Source of the DNA: Apteryx mantelli
Taxonomy: Eukaryota > Chordata > Aves > Apterygiformes > Apterygidae
Assembly (NCBI RefSeq): GCF_036417845.1
Contig: NC_089991.1
Span: 12,617,001 to 12,681,000, forward strand
Reading direction: 5' to 3'
DNA: 64,000 nt
The first letter of the stretch is position 1. Each line of letters opens with the position of its first letter. Positions 26,812 to 39,664 of the stretch are shown one piece after another. The notes below the pieces were generated by a model. It had not been told where the DNA came from. It made no database searches and saw only the letters and a list, made by a program, of their open reading frames with translations. The position numbers and the translations under genes are program-made.

Positions 26812-29800
26812 TGGGAGTCCATGCTATAACGCCTCCAGTTATTACCTATACAGAACTGCAAAATTATTCCAAAAGCTTCAGCCAGGATCCCACTGAGCTG
26901 GAAAATTACGATAAGGAGGAAAGTGTTCGTATTTACCTGCTGTCAAGCAGCATAAGGGAGTACTGCTTTTTCTTTCCTGCACTGAATAGGGTTTAAAACT
27001 GCAATCTCAAGTGGTAGATATTGTGAGCTCCTCAAGAACTGTGCTTAAAATGCTATTCTTAAAGTCCTCCCCATTGATTAGTTATACTCAATGAAAGCTG
27101 GGCAGATAAATCCCCAGAAAACTTCAGACGTGCCATCTTCTCATGCACTTAAAAATGCAGTGGAAATGCAGACAGTAAATAAGAGGCATTGATTTGCTTT
27201 CAAACAACACCAGTACTGTGACCTTTTTAGAGTAATACAGAAGCTTTAAAAACAAGTGTCAGAAGCATAAGATGTAGTTTTGTCTTTTAAATATAGACTA
27301 CTTACTATTGCTTGCAATAGTGGTCAAGTTATATATTTATTTATTATTTCAAGATTATGTTTAGGACAAAGATAAATCACACAAAAGGAAAAAGTCTCCA
27401 TAAATATAGTTTCATAGCTGCCCCTTACATACAGGCTGTATATACACATGTGTAAGTGTGCACATATACAAACCTATTACATCCCCAGTTTTATCTTGGT
27501 CACAGTTTATCTAGTCTAACAGGTTCTCTTTAAATCAAGCCCTGCCATTCCTGCCCTCTGCTCTGTGTATAATTAAGGCCTTGCCTCCCAGCTTGTCTGT
27601 TTTGCATGAAAATGAGGGTCTGATGCTGTGCTCCTTAACAGCTTGTCTGCTCTCTATGTAAATGTGATCTTGCCTACTTAAAGTATCTGCATCTTATCTG
27701 CAAAGTTCTGAGGTCCAGGTACCCACATCATCTATCTGAGTAAAAGAAAAATGATGGTTATTAGATTTTGTCAGAATTTTGGGTTCACTGGAAACATTAA
27801 TACTCGGAGACTTGTTTTCTGAATTAGGAAGAAGAGCTGAAATTTTGAAATCTTCTGCTGAGTGAAAAATGTCTAAAAATTATATCAGTTTTTATTAGAG
27901 AATATACTTTTCTGTATATCAGGAAAATTATTCCAAGCTAGCACTAGGATATTGAAAACACCTGTTCCCTGGGTGATACTTTTCAGTGCTTCTCCTGTCT
28001 TGATCAAATGAGAATCACTCTGAAAGACTTTGTATTACTTTTCTAGTTCAATCTCTACTCAGTAGTAACTGCACTTAGAAAGTATTCTGAAAGGTAATGG
28101 AATATATAAATGCCATGTTATGGCAAGGTGTATTTCACAGTGTAACTTGACATGTTCTTACAAAACCTATCATGCAGTATTTATGACAGACCTCAAAATA
28201 ATATAGAAATATTCAAACTAATATAAATGAAAAGGCACAAGAATATTTTGATATTAAAACACTTATTTTGACATTTCCAAAATGGCCCACATTTTACTTA
28301 GAGTTTTCAGGGGTGGGGGAGAATTTCATCAAATTCAATAGAATTGAGCGAGGCACAAAACCCTGTGGCTTTTATCAAAACATAATTTCCCAGTAGATTT
28401 CTGTTTTAAACACAAGTTTCTAACTAAAGCTGACTTCTACCAAGAATTTCATTATTTTAACTGCTCTACATCCATTTGTGAGCTTAAGAGTGTTTCACAA
28501 CAGGCAGGACCAACTATCTAGCAGGAATTATCCAAGGAGAGGATCAAAATCAGAGTGAGTCTGCAAGCTGGCAGGAAGGTTTGGCAAGAAACAGCAGAAG
28601 ACAAAGAGCATAGAAGCATATTTAATTTTCCTTTAGAGCCCACTTTTCACCACTTTTTATAGTTAACCTCAGATATCAGAAGTCTAGCTGCAATAAAAAC
28701 ACATATCAACTTCCTTTTTACTACATCAGATCTATTATACCTGTGAATGTGGAAAATCTAGACATTTGCCTATTTTCACAACTTCCTTTCATATGCAGAT
28801 GCAGTAAGAGGAAACCTTGCATGGCCTGTATTTTAAAAATGTCAAGAGCACTTTAAAAAAGCCTACTTCAATATAAGTATGTATAATCTCTGAAGAAAGA
28901 ATCTTCAAATTAATGTTCTCACTGTATAAAATGTGATGGCAATCTAAAAATGTTTAAAATGTCATACAGCAGATTCAGATAGGCCTTAAAGTACTCCAGG
29001 GCTCTTAACGTTATTGCGACTGTCATCAGAGAAAGATACGACGTCTCACAAAGCTGAATCTACATACCTGTCCTGGAAGGACTGAAGCAACAATAGTATT
29101 TTTTCTGGAAAAAGGCAAAAGAGCCCTGTGACCTTCCTTCTATGGGCTTGCTCCAGCTGGTACTGCACAGGGCCAAACGCCAAAGAGTTTGAATCACTAT
29201 GATTTTTGTAGAACTTTTTACTTTCTCTGCATCTTTTTCTATAAACCGGGATAATAGTACTCAGGGAGAGAGGGACAATCTTGCTTTGCAAGGCTAGACC
29301 ATTCACATCGATAAAGCACTTGAGAATCTCATGGAAAACTTTATAGTGATGCAAGAAAAGATGTGCTTGGGAAGATGAGCTTTTTCCCCACTGAGAACAC
29401 TCTTTTTAACACTATGAAACGTCATCTATACTGCATTGTAGAATGCTTTTGAAAGAATCACAGGCAAAATGCACAGGCCTTGATTCTCACATCTTGAAGA
29501 TAAAATCAGGTCCTGTACACTTCACCTGAAAAGTAGCTACTTAGCACAGAGCCAGAGTGTGAACCGTTCACTCACCATGGGAAGTCTCATTTAGGTCTGT
29601 GACTAGAGGTTTCTCAAAAGGAGCAGAGATGTACAGATTACTGCCCTGTGTTCCAGTTTGAATCTTTTTGCAGCTAACCAGTAAGAGTAGATCTTCTTCT
29701 TCCTCTTCACTGTCTGACTATTGGGTATCTTGTAAACCTTGTACAAATATGAGCTTATTCACTGGGTTTCCATTAGCTTGAAGGCACATACGATGCTGTC

Positions 29801-30671
29801 AGCCTGACCACTCATCTTTATAGTTCTAGGGACCCAATAAAACTATTAGTAAACATGAGAAACACACAAAGCACTCTCTGTACACCTTCCCTTTCAGTTC
29901 TTCTGTTTTGTATTAAATTACTTTCATGTCAGCTCTGAGACTTCAGTTCTAAAGGGTTTTGTGTAAGATCAAGCATTTCAAAACGTGGTAATTTTCAACC
30001 AGAAGAAAGAAAATGTAGCACCTTCCAGTGAAATGAAAGACCACTGAGATGATTTGGAGGGTTTGGGAGCTGTGGGACTCCCCAAAGGTGTAGGAGACTT
30101 ACCGACTGACACCGCAGCAATGCAAAGTCTCCAAGGTGTGCAGCTAGTAGCCTGCAAATTTTCAGCTTTAATCCTGGAACTTTTAGCAAGTCCTCATTTT
30201 TATGCCTCAAGCACAAGTCCTGAATGACTTCTAGAGGAGATTTATTAGTGCTAGCAGACTTTCCAGTGCCAACTCACTATGCATGGTATCCTCCAAGGAA
30301 ATGGCGAGGTAGATTTAAGTAGGAAGTTCTCAGTGCTGCAAAAAATTGTGGTATAGACTTTCTCTTCTGTTATTGGTAACATAAGGATAGGAACCAAGGC
30401 TCTGAACAGCCTTTAAGATTCTGAGTCTCATGAGTATCAGAGACTTAGGCTCCTAGATGCCTCATAAATCTGGGCTGTGGATACTGCTTCCTTTCTCTTC
30501 TGGGATGACTGAATCATTTCAAACAGCAGAATAGAGAATAATGAATAACAATGTAGGACTAATCTGGTTTATACAGTGTTATCTTGAAAACAGCAATGGT
30601 AAAGAGCCATTCTTCAGATATTAGTGGTAACAGATTCCATGCAGGGTAATGCTGGGAAAGGCAGACTAGTG
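26812..30671. other. Intergenic, strongly AT-rich, no gene seen
   Basis: Includes ttatttattatttc AU-rich motifs near 27340 and a pair of cagcttgtctg units about 50 bp apart at 27590-27650. No coding or repeat homology was recognised. Confidence 0.6.
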
Positions 30672-31385
30672 CATATTAAAGTAAAGCTGGTTGGGGAGCA
30701 GCTCTGCTGAAGAAGACCTGGGGGTCTTTGCAGATAGCAATCCGAGCATGAGCCAGCAGTGTGCCTAGCAGCAACAGCATCCTACGCTGTATTAACAGGA
30801 GCATAGCCAGTAGACTGAGGGAGATGATTATCCCCCAAGAGTCAGCACTCATCACACCACATCTAGAATACTGCATCTAATCCTGGGTCCCCCAGTACAG
30901 GAGAAACATCGATAAACTGGAGTGAGTTCAGCAGAGGCCAACAAGATGTTTGGGGCTGGAGGACTTGTCCTGTGAAGAGACTCTGAGGGAACTGGGCTGG
31001 TTCAGCCTGGAGAAGAGAAGGCTTTGGGGGACCTCATACCAGCCCCCAATACCTTGGAGAGGTCACCAAGCAGATGAAACCAGGCTCTTCAAAGTGGTGT
31101 GTGATGGGAGGACACAAGGCAATGGGCATAACTTAAAACAAGAGAAGATCAGACTGGATTAAAGGAGAAACTTTTTCACATGAGGACAGTCAAGCTGTGG
31201 AGCAGGTGCAGGTTGCCTGAATAGGTTGTTCAGTCCCCATTCTTGGGGGTTTAAAGACACAGCTGGGTAAAGCCCTGAGCAACTTCTGCTGATCCCATAG
31301 CTGACCCTGCACTGAGCAGGAGGTTGGACTAAAAACCTCCAGATGTCCCTTTCAGGCTGCTTTAGTCTATGATCCTATGATCTTA
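30672..31385 (+). mobile_element. CR1 LINE, 5'-truncated copy (end of reverse transcriptase ORF plus 3'UTR)
   Basis: The copy reads as the well-known avian CR1 3' portion on the + strand. It begins with the gagcagctctgctgaagaag and gacctgggggtctttgcaga segments of the reverse transcriptase tail. It continues through the ggcacatctagaatactg-like and cctggagaagagaaggct-like blocks and ends in two copies of a tatgatc octamer-like unit at about 31370-31383, the diagnostic CR1 3' terminus, with no poly-A tail. It is about 0.7 kb, 5'-truncated as most CR1 copies are, and carries many substitutions and small indels, so it is an old, inactive insertion. A pyrimidine-rich stretch follows immediately. 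Confidence 0.9.
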
Positions 31386-34298
31386 TTTCTCTCCAGGCTC
31401 CTTGTTGTTTCCTTTCTTTCTGTCTTCCCTCTTCTTTGTCTCTTTCTTTGCCTTTACACATGTTCTTTATTCAGTGTGTTCTGTTCATTTCCCTGTCTAG
31501 TTTTTTTTCCCTTCCCTTTTCATTCATCCCCAGTGTTTCTTTGTTTAGTTTTCTAGCACATTTATTGTTTCAAGGTCGTTAAGTTTTCTCCTCCTCCATT
31601 TTATTCCCCTCCTTCCACCTTCCAGCTCTCACTAGGTTTTTCTTGTTTCAAGCAATATTGATCTTAAACCTGAAAAATAAAGTGATAAATAAGACATCAG
31701 GCCTTTTAGTTCTATTTGCCTTACTTAATCTATTTCTGATGCTGGTTCAGATTTAATATTATTGCTAGTTTAAATACAACTTGCTGTATTGGGAGAACAA
31801 TAACTTGACTCAGATTTGAGTCATTTCTCTCTGCAGCAGCAATTTATTTTATTAAAAGCACTTTAGAACATGCTCAGATGTTCATCAATAAGAGATATAT
31901 TCAGCATTTAGTACAATCAGAGCAAATCAATAGAGTTCTGGGCCAGCTCAGATCTGATTGTGTGTGTTTGCAAGTGAGCACAGGTAATGAAACTGTCTTG
32001 GCCAGGCAAAATACTGGACAGAGGATGCTAAACCAGCCTCCCCAGTAAAGAGAGGTGGACTGGGCCAAATGTGCACAGCCATAGCACAGTTAATACTGGG
32101 GAAGAATAAAGAGCTGCACTGCAGCAGCGATGGCCTCAACCTTAACATGTGGGCAATGGTATAAGGAAATGTCCAAAGAGCATTTTCCTACAATCTGAAA
32201 TGAGGAGGGCACAACCTTCACTCCCTTGCCTGTTTGCAGGTGTCTGTGTGGGAAAGCTCCTCAGCCTCAGGAGTTCATCTTCACTTTCAGCAATAGGAGT
32301 AAGGCTTCTGACTGGCAAAGTGATCTGAATCCTGGTTGGGAAGGAACCGAACTAGCAGAGATGCTAAATTCTAAATCACCAGGTCATAGGGGGGGCCAGA
32401 CCAGCTAACCCCTGCCCTGGTCCTGTGCAGGGGACTCATTGTCCTCACTGCATGTGGACCGTTCCTTGTTCCCCTGCCCCTCAGCTTTCACAGGGCATGG
32501 ATGGGTTATTATACTTTATTTTGCAGTTCTGCCTGGAATCAGCTCTCTACCGACTTGGTTGCAAACCACATAGGTTTTTTTGAGGTGTGTACTGCACTCT
32601 GAAATGTTTTTTTTAATAAGTTGATCCACAGTCTGTTTTGCATGTCTAGGGTTTATTAGGGTATTAGAAAGCTATGGTAAATTATCTCTGCCATATATTT
32701 TTTTCAGCACTGCTGTGTCTAGAGCTTTCTATCTCTCTCTAACTTCATAGCAGGAGACATTCAAAAGAACAGTAGCCTCTCTGGCTGCATTTAACTAAGC
32801 CAAAATGCAGCTTGCAGGGATAGTCTAACGGGAAAAAGAGCAGAAAGAGAGCATCATCTGACAGCATATTAATGTTCCAAATTATGCACATCCTTCTTAA
32901 TAAAGATGGTTTCATTAGTTCCAAGTCAAATAGTATTGATTCTCAATGTGACCCAAAGACAGGCGATCACTGTAATTCGTCTTGCAGAGAAAGCTGAACA
33001 GAAGCAGAGAAAAGAAGAGAATGGAAACTCTTGACAAGTGTTTTTGCAAAAAAGTCATTCTAATGAGCAGTAGGATAATAATTCTACTGGAGCCAAGAAA
33101 ATTGAAACATGCATAGATAATTTAAAGATGCCCCTTTGGAAAGTAGAAGCGTGAAAAAAATGCTATTTCAGTTTCAGTTTCAATAAGGCGCATTATTATT
33201 ATGTAAACAGTTCTAAATTACATGTTCCTTTTTAGTATAAACTAACATATCACTGCATTTCAGCGGGAAATAGAGTGTGTCTATAGTTTTCCAAGGAGAG
33301 TAAAACTTTTCAAATAAACTTCATTATCTTTACAGGCACGTATACCTCCACATCAACCTTAAGCAAAGAAATGTTTAGTTAAGGCATTCTCTTAACATTC
33401 CTTTTATATATATTTAATTTTTATTTTATACATATGCTATATAAATTCTGTGTGTCCCATTTTATCATTTTTATTGACAAATTCAGTTCTCCTACAACAA
33501 GTTGCAACCACCTCCAATAATACAATGCATCACTGCATTTCTCTGAATGCTTTAAGACCCATCGCTATGATCCCTTCAGTCTCACCAGTGCATACATCTT
33601 TTACAGGCACTGTGCAGACTCTAGGATATGCATGTTTTTTCCAATAGAGAAAAATCCTTTCTCAAATCCCTAGGTGAGGAACAGAAGCCAAACAATGCAA
33701 GCTGAAAAATAATACTGATCAGTCGTGTCAGGGTAAAAAAGATGAAACTAGTTAAGTCTCTTGTGGGTGAGACAAGCAAGTGAGATGAGCTCTCCAGAGA
33801 AACATGTATACTGCAAGGAAAAGAAACTGTAGTGGAGTATCAATATTGTAATAACATGCAAAAAGCTATAGAGGGACACTGAATAATCTGATTCTTCCTG
33901 CATAAGTCAAAGCCCTGTAGTACCAGAGTTTTGCATTCCCTCCTGACTCAGGCAGTCTGAGTCATTCTGCACCGCGCTTGCAATGTCAATACATTTTCTG
34001 CCGTGACCATCCTTTCATCTTCCCCCATGTAAATCAGAGCCACTTCATCATGATGGACACATTCAGGGTGACAAGAGTTTCTGCATCAGCTTTCTTTGAC
34101 AGCTCTTTTTGCCCCTCACCTGCACACTAAGCCTGCACTACATCCATACCTGTCACCCACTACCTCTTCTCTGCATAAACACACACGCTCGCACACACCC
34201 CACTTATGAAAAACGAAGGACATCGTTCCCACTTATTACCAGAATCAACACTGACAAAAAAACTCATCACTGAAAGCCATCTCAGTGGGTACAAAATC
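31386..34298. other. Intergenic; pyrimidine-rich at first, then AT-rich
   Basis: About 250 bp of C/T-rich sequence follow the CR1 end (31386-31640). The remainder is AT-rich with the IRF-like element at 33166 and a degenerate CA patch near 34180. No gene was recognised. Confidence 0.6.
33166..33181 (-). promoter_or_regulatory. IRF/ISRE-like element (three GAAA units)
   Basis: The + strand has TTTCAGTTTCAGTTTC. The minus strand therefore reads GAAACTGAAACTGAAA, a match to the GAAANNGAAANNGAAA consensus bound by interferon regulatory factors. It sits in intergenic DNA 6.5 kb upstream of NMUR2. The motif is clear; function is unproven. Confidence 0.4.
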
Positions 34299-34405
34299 AC
34301 AGTCACAGAATAGCTGGGGCTGGAAGGGACCTCTGGAGATCATCTGGTCCAAACCCTTGCTCAAGCAAGGTCAGCTAGAGCAGGTTGCCCAGCACCATAC
34401 ACCCA
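34299..34405 (-). mobile_element. CR1 LINE 3'-end fragment, minus strand
   Basis: The + strand reads tcacagaatagctggggctg, then gaagggacctctggagatca and tctggtccaa, then agcaggttgcccagca. This is the reverse complement of the last hundred or so bases of an avian CR1 3'UTR. The tail repeat lies on the left (34299 side), so the element is on the minus strand. It is a very short, 5'-truncated copy. The right boundary is uncertain by some tens of bases. Confidence 0.85.
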
Positions 34406-37400
34406 CTCTGCCAGACAAGAGGGGACCAGGGAGTGATTTTTAGCACTGGATCTCTCACTGTCCTTGCTGTTTACCTGCTGGCTTGCTCTCTGGTACTGTT
34501 TTTGGCTGTTCCAACTAGCTTCTCCAAGACACAGCCTGGAAATAGTTCACTCTCAAGACTGGTCCTAATGGGAGTATGGAAGAGATTGTGTGAAATTGGG
34601 GCCTAAATTCATCTCAGCTGTTTAATAATCTTGTTGTTAAACCTTATTATTGGCCTTTCCTCTGCAGACAATAGGAAAAAGTAGGCTCTTCCAGTTCAAA
34701 CTTCCTATCTTGTGCTACAGTTTCAGACAAATCACTTTCTGGAGGCCCCCTTTTTATCGCTGACCAAAGAGGGAGCCTGAAAAGTCAGCATAGGCTCAGT
34801 TGCTGTTTTTAATGACTAAAGCTAGGTAAATTGGTTCCACTCCTGAAGTGCTCTGTGTCTGCACTGTCTGTATAGCTTGTGAGCTGCTCCAGACACAGAG
34901 GTGCGCTCCTTGGTATTTTGTACTGTACTCATGAAAGCCACTTGTTATGTGTGTTGATTGAGTTCCTGGGGACTTCAGATATGCACAGCCATGGAAAACC
35001 TGTTTGTGAGGAGCCCAGATAATTGCAAAATGACTTACAATAAGGCACTGAAAAGCTACTGCAGATCCAGCTATCATTATAGTGCAGCTCACTCCTCCCG
35101 CCTGGAGGGAGGGAAAATATACAAAATATATCTGTGCATTTGATGGTGTATTGAATGTTATACTGAATACTTAGAAAGAAAAGAAGGAATCACATGCTAG
35201 CTACAGCAGTGAAACAACAAAACTTTTGTAAGGAGAAAGAAGAGCCAAATCAATGGTCTGTAATCAAAACTCAGTAATTTCTAGGTGAGGGTAGTAATTT
35301 TTTTCTAGCACTTGTGTTAACATATTCAATGCAGGATGACAACGCTTCTGCCTACCAATTCTGCAGTTTCTTCTTTGCATCCCTATGGGCCAGAGATACT
35401 TGGTACTGCAAAGTTCTTAAAGGTATACAACAGTGGGTTTGAATCAGCATTTCACAGAGCTGTGGGGCTCCACGGACGGCTCCTAAGGGATCCATGAGAG
35501 GACTCAGAAAAGCAAGCTCCAACAGCCAGGACAGCAGACCCCACTGACAGCATTTCTAAAAGATTTCGCATCTACCTTGGGCACCCACAAATTGGAAAAG
35601 GGGTGAGACTACTGAAATAACAGAATCTGATGGCTGCAAGTGGAAATTAAGTGCTAGTTTTGTAATTGCTGAAAATAAATAATTAGCGGAGCTGCTTGCC
35701 AAGGGTTATGGTAAACCCTATACCTCTTGAAGCCTTTCCACTGAAATAGAATGTCTTTCTAATGGAGCATGTATAGTGAGCAATATAGCACCCTTCTGGC
35801 AAACCCTGAGCTTTATCCCATGCAGGGCTGCCCAGAGATGTCAGCAGAGGTCCTGGATGCCAAGCGGACATGTCAGTGCAGCACTGTGTCTCAGCTAATC
35901 AGCAGAATTAATTAGCCTGACACAGCATGGCATTAACAGAGCTATATTGCTCCCACTTCCATAGCTGGAGCATATGAAGCTAGATGAGGAATCTCTTTGT
36001 CTCACTATATAAATATCAAAAAAAATTGCTTTCCTTGGATGAAATTCTACAGTCTGAGATGAGTAAGCATTCAGATTAGACCACCATAATGGCCCATATT
36101 TCTTTAAACTTCATCCATCTGTAAGCATGACCTGCAAGGGATTTATCCATTTGCTATACTCTGGGTTACCTCTGCTGTTCTCTGGCTCTTTTGATGAATG
36201 TGTCCAATTTTCTCTAAAATGTAAAACTGCTCACCATTTACTGACCTAATAGTCAGTAATGGGTGCTCTCACAAGGGCTTTGGGAAACATGCAGGCACTT
36301 GAATTTACCTCTTCTTAAACGTGCCCTCTGCTGCCCTTAAGGGACCAGAGCAATGTGCTGTAGCACTGTTACGTCAGCTAAGGAAGAGACTCCACAATGT
36401 AAATGTGGCAAGAGAAATACCACAAGCATCTCAAGGGCACATTTAGTGCCGAAGGAGAAAATACCACATTGTGACTAGTAGGGGGACTTACAGTGCAGAA
36501 ACATTTCAACTAGGTTAATGTTGCCAGGTGTATTAGTCAGCATTAAACTGCACACTTCTAAGGCTAGCATGCAGCACACCGTCTTCCTTCCAGTGAAAAA
36601 CAGAAAGCACTGATGAAGTGTGTGTTATAATGGAAAATACCAAGTGTTTTAGGATTACTTTCAAAAGCAAAATATGTTTCTATTTTCCATCTCACATGTA
36701 AAAATAAAATGTTTCTAATTATGCGCATGCCAGAGTGAGCCTTTGGTTGCTGGATGTGCTATCCTATCCTTATTGGGACAGTTAGGATAGAGAACACTGA
36801 AAGCTCAGAGAAAAAAAAAAAGAATTATATTTTGCACTGTTCTGGCCTTTCTTGTCCCCTCTGTCTACCGCTTAATCATGGTCATAGTGACACAATTCCA
36901 GGAGTGATCTGTTAGACAAATAGGCCTGTTTTCCTCCTGTAGTCCCACTCTTAAAGCTCACCAGCACTGGAGCACAGTAGGATTAGGAAGAATCAACAAG
37001 AGAGATCAAGTGCAAGTGGACGCTGGTGAGCTTGGCACATCCACACATTGAAGTTACCTGATGTGTTTCAACAGCCCGTTGCTTTCCTCTCACAGACATC
37101 ATGACCAGCTTGGCTGCCTTGTTGGCTTTTTTAGTAAATGACTCAATCCATTTTGATTTATCAGTAGGACTGAGTCTAAACTGAGCAGACCTCAAGTTTT
37201 CTTTTCAATTTCTTTACAGGAGTTAGTTAAGGTATAAGAACAAAAGTGAGGACCAATTTGGTCAGTATTTTTGAAGTGTTTACTCACCTCAGTCATGATG
37301 CCGTAGAGAGTGGTGGAACTTGCTACGGGGAAAAAAAAGGAGAAACTGAAAGAAATGAAATATTAATGAGGTATTAAGGGCAAAAAAACCCCACCATGAA

Positions 37401-38274
37401 CATTAAGCAGAGTTAGAGAAAGTGTTTGGTCCTACACAAATTCTTCACAAGTGTTTGCATCCAACTGTGCTCTGAAACAGTTAATCCTGTTCTCCACCAG
37501 GCACCCCACTGATGACTCTCCTGTTCCTACCTGTAATGCTAATAGTAGTTTGCAATCAAATTCACAGTGTTTTGACATTGTTAAAATGCAATGAATCTCT
37601 TTCAGATGAATCCTTAATGAAGGGAGAAATAGAAAGGGCCACACTTGTAGCTCACCAATCCAATAAAATCTTTTATTCGGCTCATCACGATGCCCTGTGC
37701 AATGCTAAAATAAATCAGTAGAGTCTTTCTGATGGACAAAGTTTACATGTGAGATAACTGCAGCAGATGTGAAAGTTATCACAAGAGACATGCTTCTGTC
37801 TTTTCCTGTAGTTCTTGTGGTATGTTCCATACCTCTAACATTTTAAATGAATGCACACTAGTAAAACAAGAAATCCTCAGAGCTCCACATGTCTGATATG
37901 CCTCAGTTCAAAGCACTGGGCTCTGTGGGACCAGACCTTGGCTCTTTACCTACTGCTGCTATTCCTGGAAGCAGTCTGTGCCTATTACAATGTCTTTCCT
38001 TTAAAGGTTATTAGACTGCTACTAAAACAGAGGAGATTAGAGAGGGAAGGAGCAAAAGTAGGATCTAAGACAGCTTTAAACCTGAAGACTAAAAACAGGT
38101 TTTCTGTGAGATCAGGCTACTGAGGAGCTGTCTGTAGTGGAGTGGCTTGCACCTTCCCTGGAAATACTTGGTACTTGCTTCTGTTAGGATTTTGGAGGAG
38201 ATGCTCAGCCAAGAAGCCTCTTCTTTTGTTCCTGGATGGTAAAAATATGCAGTCCTTGGTGAGCAGCCAGGGAG
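34406..38274. other. Intergenic, no gene seen
   Basis: Single-copy-looking DNA with chance frames under 100 codons. It lies 1.4-5.3 kb upstream of NMUR2, so distal regulatory elements are possible but none is identifiable by eye. Confidence 0.6.
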
Positions 38275-38510
38275 ACTCAGGCTAAAGGGTCAAACAGACA
38301 GAAGGAGGAGGTTCTTCACACATTGATAGTAGATCCATGGAGCTCCTTGCCAAAGGATGCTGGGGATGTAAAAAGTTTACATGGACTAAAGGGGGAACTG
38401 GGTAGATACTCAAAAGAGAGAGCGAGAGTTACTGAAAGCCAAACTACATCAGGCGGACAAAATCCCTTGAGCTCTCTCTCAGCTTTTGCACTTCTATGAT
38501 TCCAGACAGC
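38275..38510 (+). mobile_element. CR1-type LINE 3'UTR relic, plus strand
   Basis: The blocks ggaggttcttcacacattga, atggagctccttgccaaagg and aaaaagtttacatggactaa, then ggttact- and catcaggc-like segments, follow in order the 3'UTR of an older CR1 subfamily seen across birds and reptiles. The fragment is strongly diverged and has no coding part. It may extend upstream to about 38100, but I cannot support that. It lies about 1.1 kb upstream of the NMUR2 start. Confidence 0.7.
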
Positions 38511-39300
38511 TAAACTTTTTGAATCTCCAAAGATGACATCCATGTGCTTTGAAGCTTTTTTGTTTTAGCAAAATTCAGTAAGGAATTAAGCATTCATAAA
38601 GAGTTAACTGATCTATTGTGACAAAGCAGTTTTCTTTGCAGGATACTCTTTTTTGGATCAGAAAGTGTGTTTGCAGAATAGCTGTCATTCAGGAAGAAAT
38701 GAGTTTATAAGAATTAATAGAAAATTTTTAAAAAGAAGTATCTGAAATGAATCCTGCAGGTACTAAATAACTCTCTGGAATAGTATGGTCTTCAAAAAGA
38801 TTCTCAAAACAAAACTATCTAAGAATATGGGATCAGATTCCAGAGTTCTCAAATCTCTGATCAACCCAATTTGCCAATCCTCAAAGAAAATTTCATGTGC
38901 ACTTTGACATAATCCTCCTTCTCAAAATAAGGGAGGAAAAAAATATATTGCTACTAATAAGAAGTGCAATTAAAATTCTATGTTGGGTTTCAGGAGAAAA
39001 AAAATAAATTGTTTTAAAAAGGCTGAAAACCTATAGTTGTCTAATTCCATATGATGAACTTCAAAAATAGGTTGGCTTTCTCCTGATCAAATTCTGTTTC
39101 CAAGTATTTGCTGCCAGAGAAAACAGAAAGTAAAAATCAGCAGAGATGTGAAAAAAAATTATGTTTTTTTTTTGCCTGTGGTTTGTAACTAGACGTAGCA
39201 TCAATATAATTTTGTAAAAGCTTTTGGACTGAGGGGTTTTTTTGCCTGGCTTCCCACCCTCTGACAAATACTAGTGCCTTGCAGCTAGTCTCAAATCCTA
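38511..39300. other. NMUR2 upstream flank, AT-rich
   Basis: AT-rich with A-runs at 38936-38942, 38997-39004 and 39149-39156. No named motif or repeat was identified. Confidence 0.55.
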
Positions 39301-39664
39301 TATTTCAGATTTCCAGCTCTCTAAATCCCACATTTCTGATTCAGTAAATGCATCTGCTATGGGAACTGATACAAGTAGCTAGAACCTCTTTTCTTACCCT
39401 ATAATCTAATGCACTTAGCTAGCCAATGAATATGTGTGAAAGGAGGGGCTTTCTGGCTAAGGGACTCCTCGCTGGGGAGCAGCTGTTACAACGGCGAAAC
39501 CTTCACCGAAGCCAGGCAAACATACTCACATCTCTCAGTGGCTTTGTGTATTTAGGACTGGCAAGACAACTCTCCCTCTCTCTCTGCTAAAAGTGAGCAA
39601 ATTAGCACAGAGAAACTTAGACAAGACAGGATCTCAGTTGTGAAACACTTCAACGGAACCAGTA
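39301..39664 (+). promoter_or_regulatory. NMUR2: Putative NMUR2 promoter and 5' untranslated region
   Basis: The region directly upstream of the start codon holds a CCAAT box (39423-39427, in agccaatgaa), a G-rich aggaggggc block (about 39441-39449) and a CAGCTG E-box (39480-39485), with a scatter of CpGs around 39470-39510. No convincing TATA box sits in a sensible place. The transcription start is therefore unknown and probably falls between about 39470 and 39600. A short CT-rich run at about 39569-39588 would lie in the 5'UTR. Function is inferred from position and motifs only. Confidence 0.5.
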
